Below are positions 4,482 to 5,114 of a DNA stretch of 5,114 bases, in pieces. This stretch comes from an uncultured Rubrivivax sp. (GTDB lineage Bacteria; Pseudomonadota; Gammaproteobacteria; Burkholderiales; Burkholderiaceae_C), in assembly GCA_937967345.1 (NCBI GenBank), contig CALBTN010000154.1, positions 1-5,114 of the forward strand, given 5' to 3'. Under the pieces are notes generated by a model. It was not told the DNA's origin and did not search any database. It saw nothing but the letters and a program-made list of their open reading frames with translations. Numbering within the stretch: the stretch's first letter is position 1; each line of letters opens with the position of its first letter. Both the position numbers and the translations under genes were made by a program.

Positions 4482-5114
4482 GCGACGGCGCCAGCCGCAG
4501 CCGCAGCCGCGCGACGAGCCCGCCGTCGTTGGCGTTGTTCAGCTGCAGCGAGCCGCCCATGCGCTGCAGTGACTTCTCCACGATCGCCAGCCCCAGCCCG
4601 GCGCCGGTGGCCGCGGTGCGTGCGGCGTCGCCGCGGTAGAACGGCGTGGTCAGTTCGCCGAGCTTTTCGGCGGCGACACCGGCGCCGTGGTCGCGCACGC
4701 TGACGACCACCCAGTGCCCGCTGCGCTCATGGCTGATCTCGACATCGGCCACGCCGCTGTTGCTGCCGCGGCCATAGCGGCGCGCGTTCTCGAACAGGTT
4801 GGCGAACACGCGCCCCAGTTCGGTGTCGTCGGCCATCACCGCCAGCCCGGCGGGCAGGTTCGACGCGATGCGGATGTCGCTCGGGTCGCGCAGCGGCAGC
4901 GCCTCGCGCTCGATCAGCGGCACCAGCGGCACCGGGCGCAGCTGGGTGTCGCCAGGGCGCGCGTAGTCCATGAACTTGTCGATGATCGCGTCGAGCTGCT
5001 CGATGTCCAGCGCCATGTTGCGCTTGGCCTCCTCGTTGCCCACGCTCATCTCGGTTTCCAGCCGCAGCCGCGCCAGCGGCGTGCGCAGGTCGTGGCTGAT
5101 GCCGGCCAGCATCA
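4477..5114 (-). CDS. Sensor histidine kinase, EnvZ-like, C-terminal catalytic part (5' end outside window)
   Basis: This is the cytoplasmic catalytic half of a two-component sensor kinase; 211 complete codons are visible from the Met at 5112. The frame continues to the edge, so this Met is almost certainly internal. The H box MLAGISHDLRTPLARLRLETEM gives the phospho-accepting His7 (counted from that Met) and closely resembles the EnvZ dimerisation helix. The ATPase domain follows: N box FANLFENARRYG (Asn109), G1 box DHGAG (141-145), F box TTPFYRGD (155-162) and G2 box TGAGLGLAIV (169-178). All key residues are present. The membrane segments, sensor region and HAMP linker would lie beyond the right edge. 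An OmpR-type response regulator is the expected partner, probably upstream of this gene and outside the window. EnvZ itself is likely but not provable here. It converges on ispF with 8 bases between the stop codons. Confidence 0.92.
   Translation of the reverse strand, partial: MLAGISHDLRTPLARLRLETEMSVGNEEAKRNMALDIEQLDAIIDKFMDYARPGDTQLRPVPLVPLIEREALPLRDPSDIRIASNLPAGLAVMADDTELGRVFANLFENARRYGRGSNSGVADVEISHERSGHWVVVSVRDHGAGVAAEKLGELTTPFYRGDAARTAATGAGLGLAIVEKSLQRMGGSLQLNNANDGGLVARLRLRLAPSP

Overview
The window is very GC-rich and densely coding, and its proteins look like those of a betaproteobacterium. The best guess is the order Burkholderiales, perhaps the Rubrivivax/Leptothrix/Ideonella side. 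This rests on the IspF start (GEGWDTHALV), the close match of the Mfd N-terminal two thirds to the proteobacterial protein, and an arrangement of mfd divergent from ispD-ispF that I recall from that group. The genus is inference.

Layout. The left 2.4 kb is one minus-strand gene, mfd (transcription-repair coupling factor). It begins at 2374 and runs off the left edge, leaving residues 1-791 in view. A 179-base intergenic region (2375-2553) follows, holding the probable mfd promoter, a terminator-like hairpin in the mfd leader, and the probable promoter and operator of a plus-strand toxin-antitoxin pair. That pair (2554-3227) is a Phd/YefM-type antitoxin and a PIN-domain (VapC-type) toxin. The toxin gene overlaps the start of ispD by 7 bases. 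ispD (3221-3928) and ispF (3989-4468) encode two enzymes of the MEP isoprenoid pathway. Between them is a 32-base tandem duplication of the ispF start region. A convergent minus-strand EnvZ-like sensor histidine kinase gene, cut by the right edge, ends 8 bases beyond ispF.

How the genes fit together. IspD and IspF act at the third and fifth enzymatic steps of the MEP route; IspE, between them, is not here. The toxin-antitoxin pair sits where the ispDF promoter would be expected, so an essential housekeeping operon may be transcribed from, and translationally coupled to, a toxin-antitoxin module. Mfd and the kinase are functionally unrelated neighbours.

Most unusual point: ispD and ispF are joined by two back-to-back 11-codon mini-ORFs. 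Every junction in the chain ispD > mini-ORF 1 > mini-ORF 2 > ispF is a 4-base ATGA stop/start overlap, each start has a purine-rich stretch 7-8 bases upstream, and the second and third ATGs lie in the loops of 7-bp hairpins. No prophage, insertion sequence, CRISPR, tRNA or rRNA is visible.
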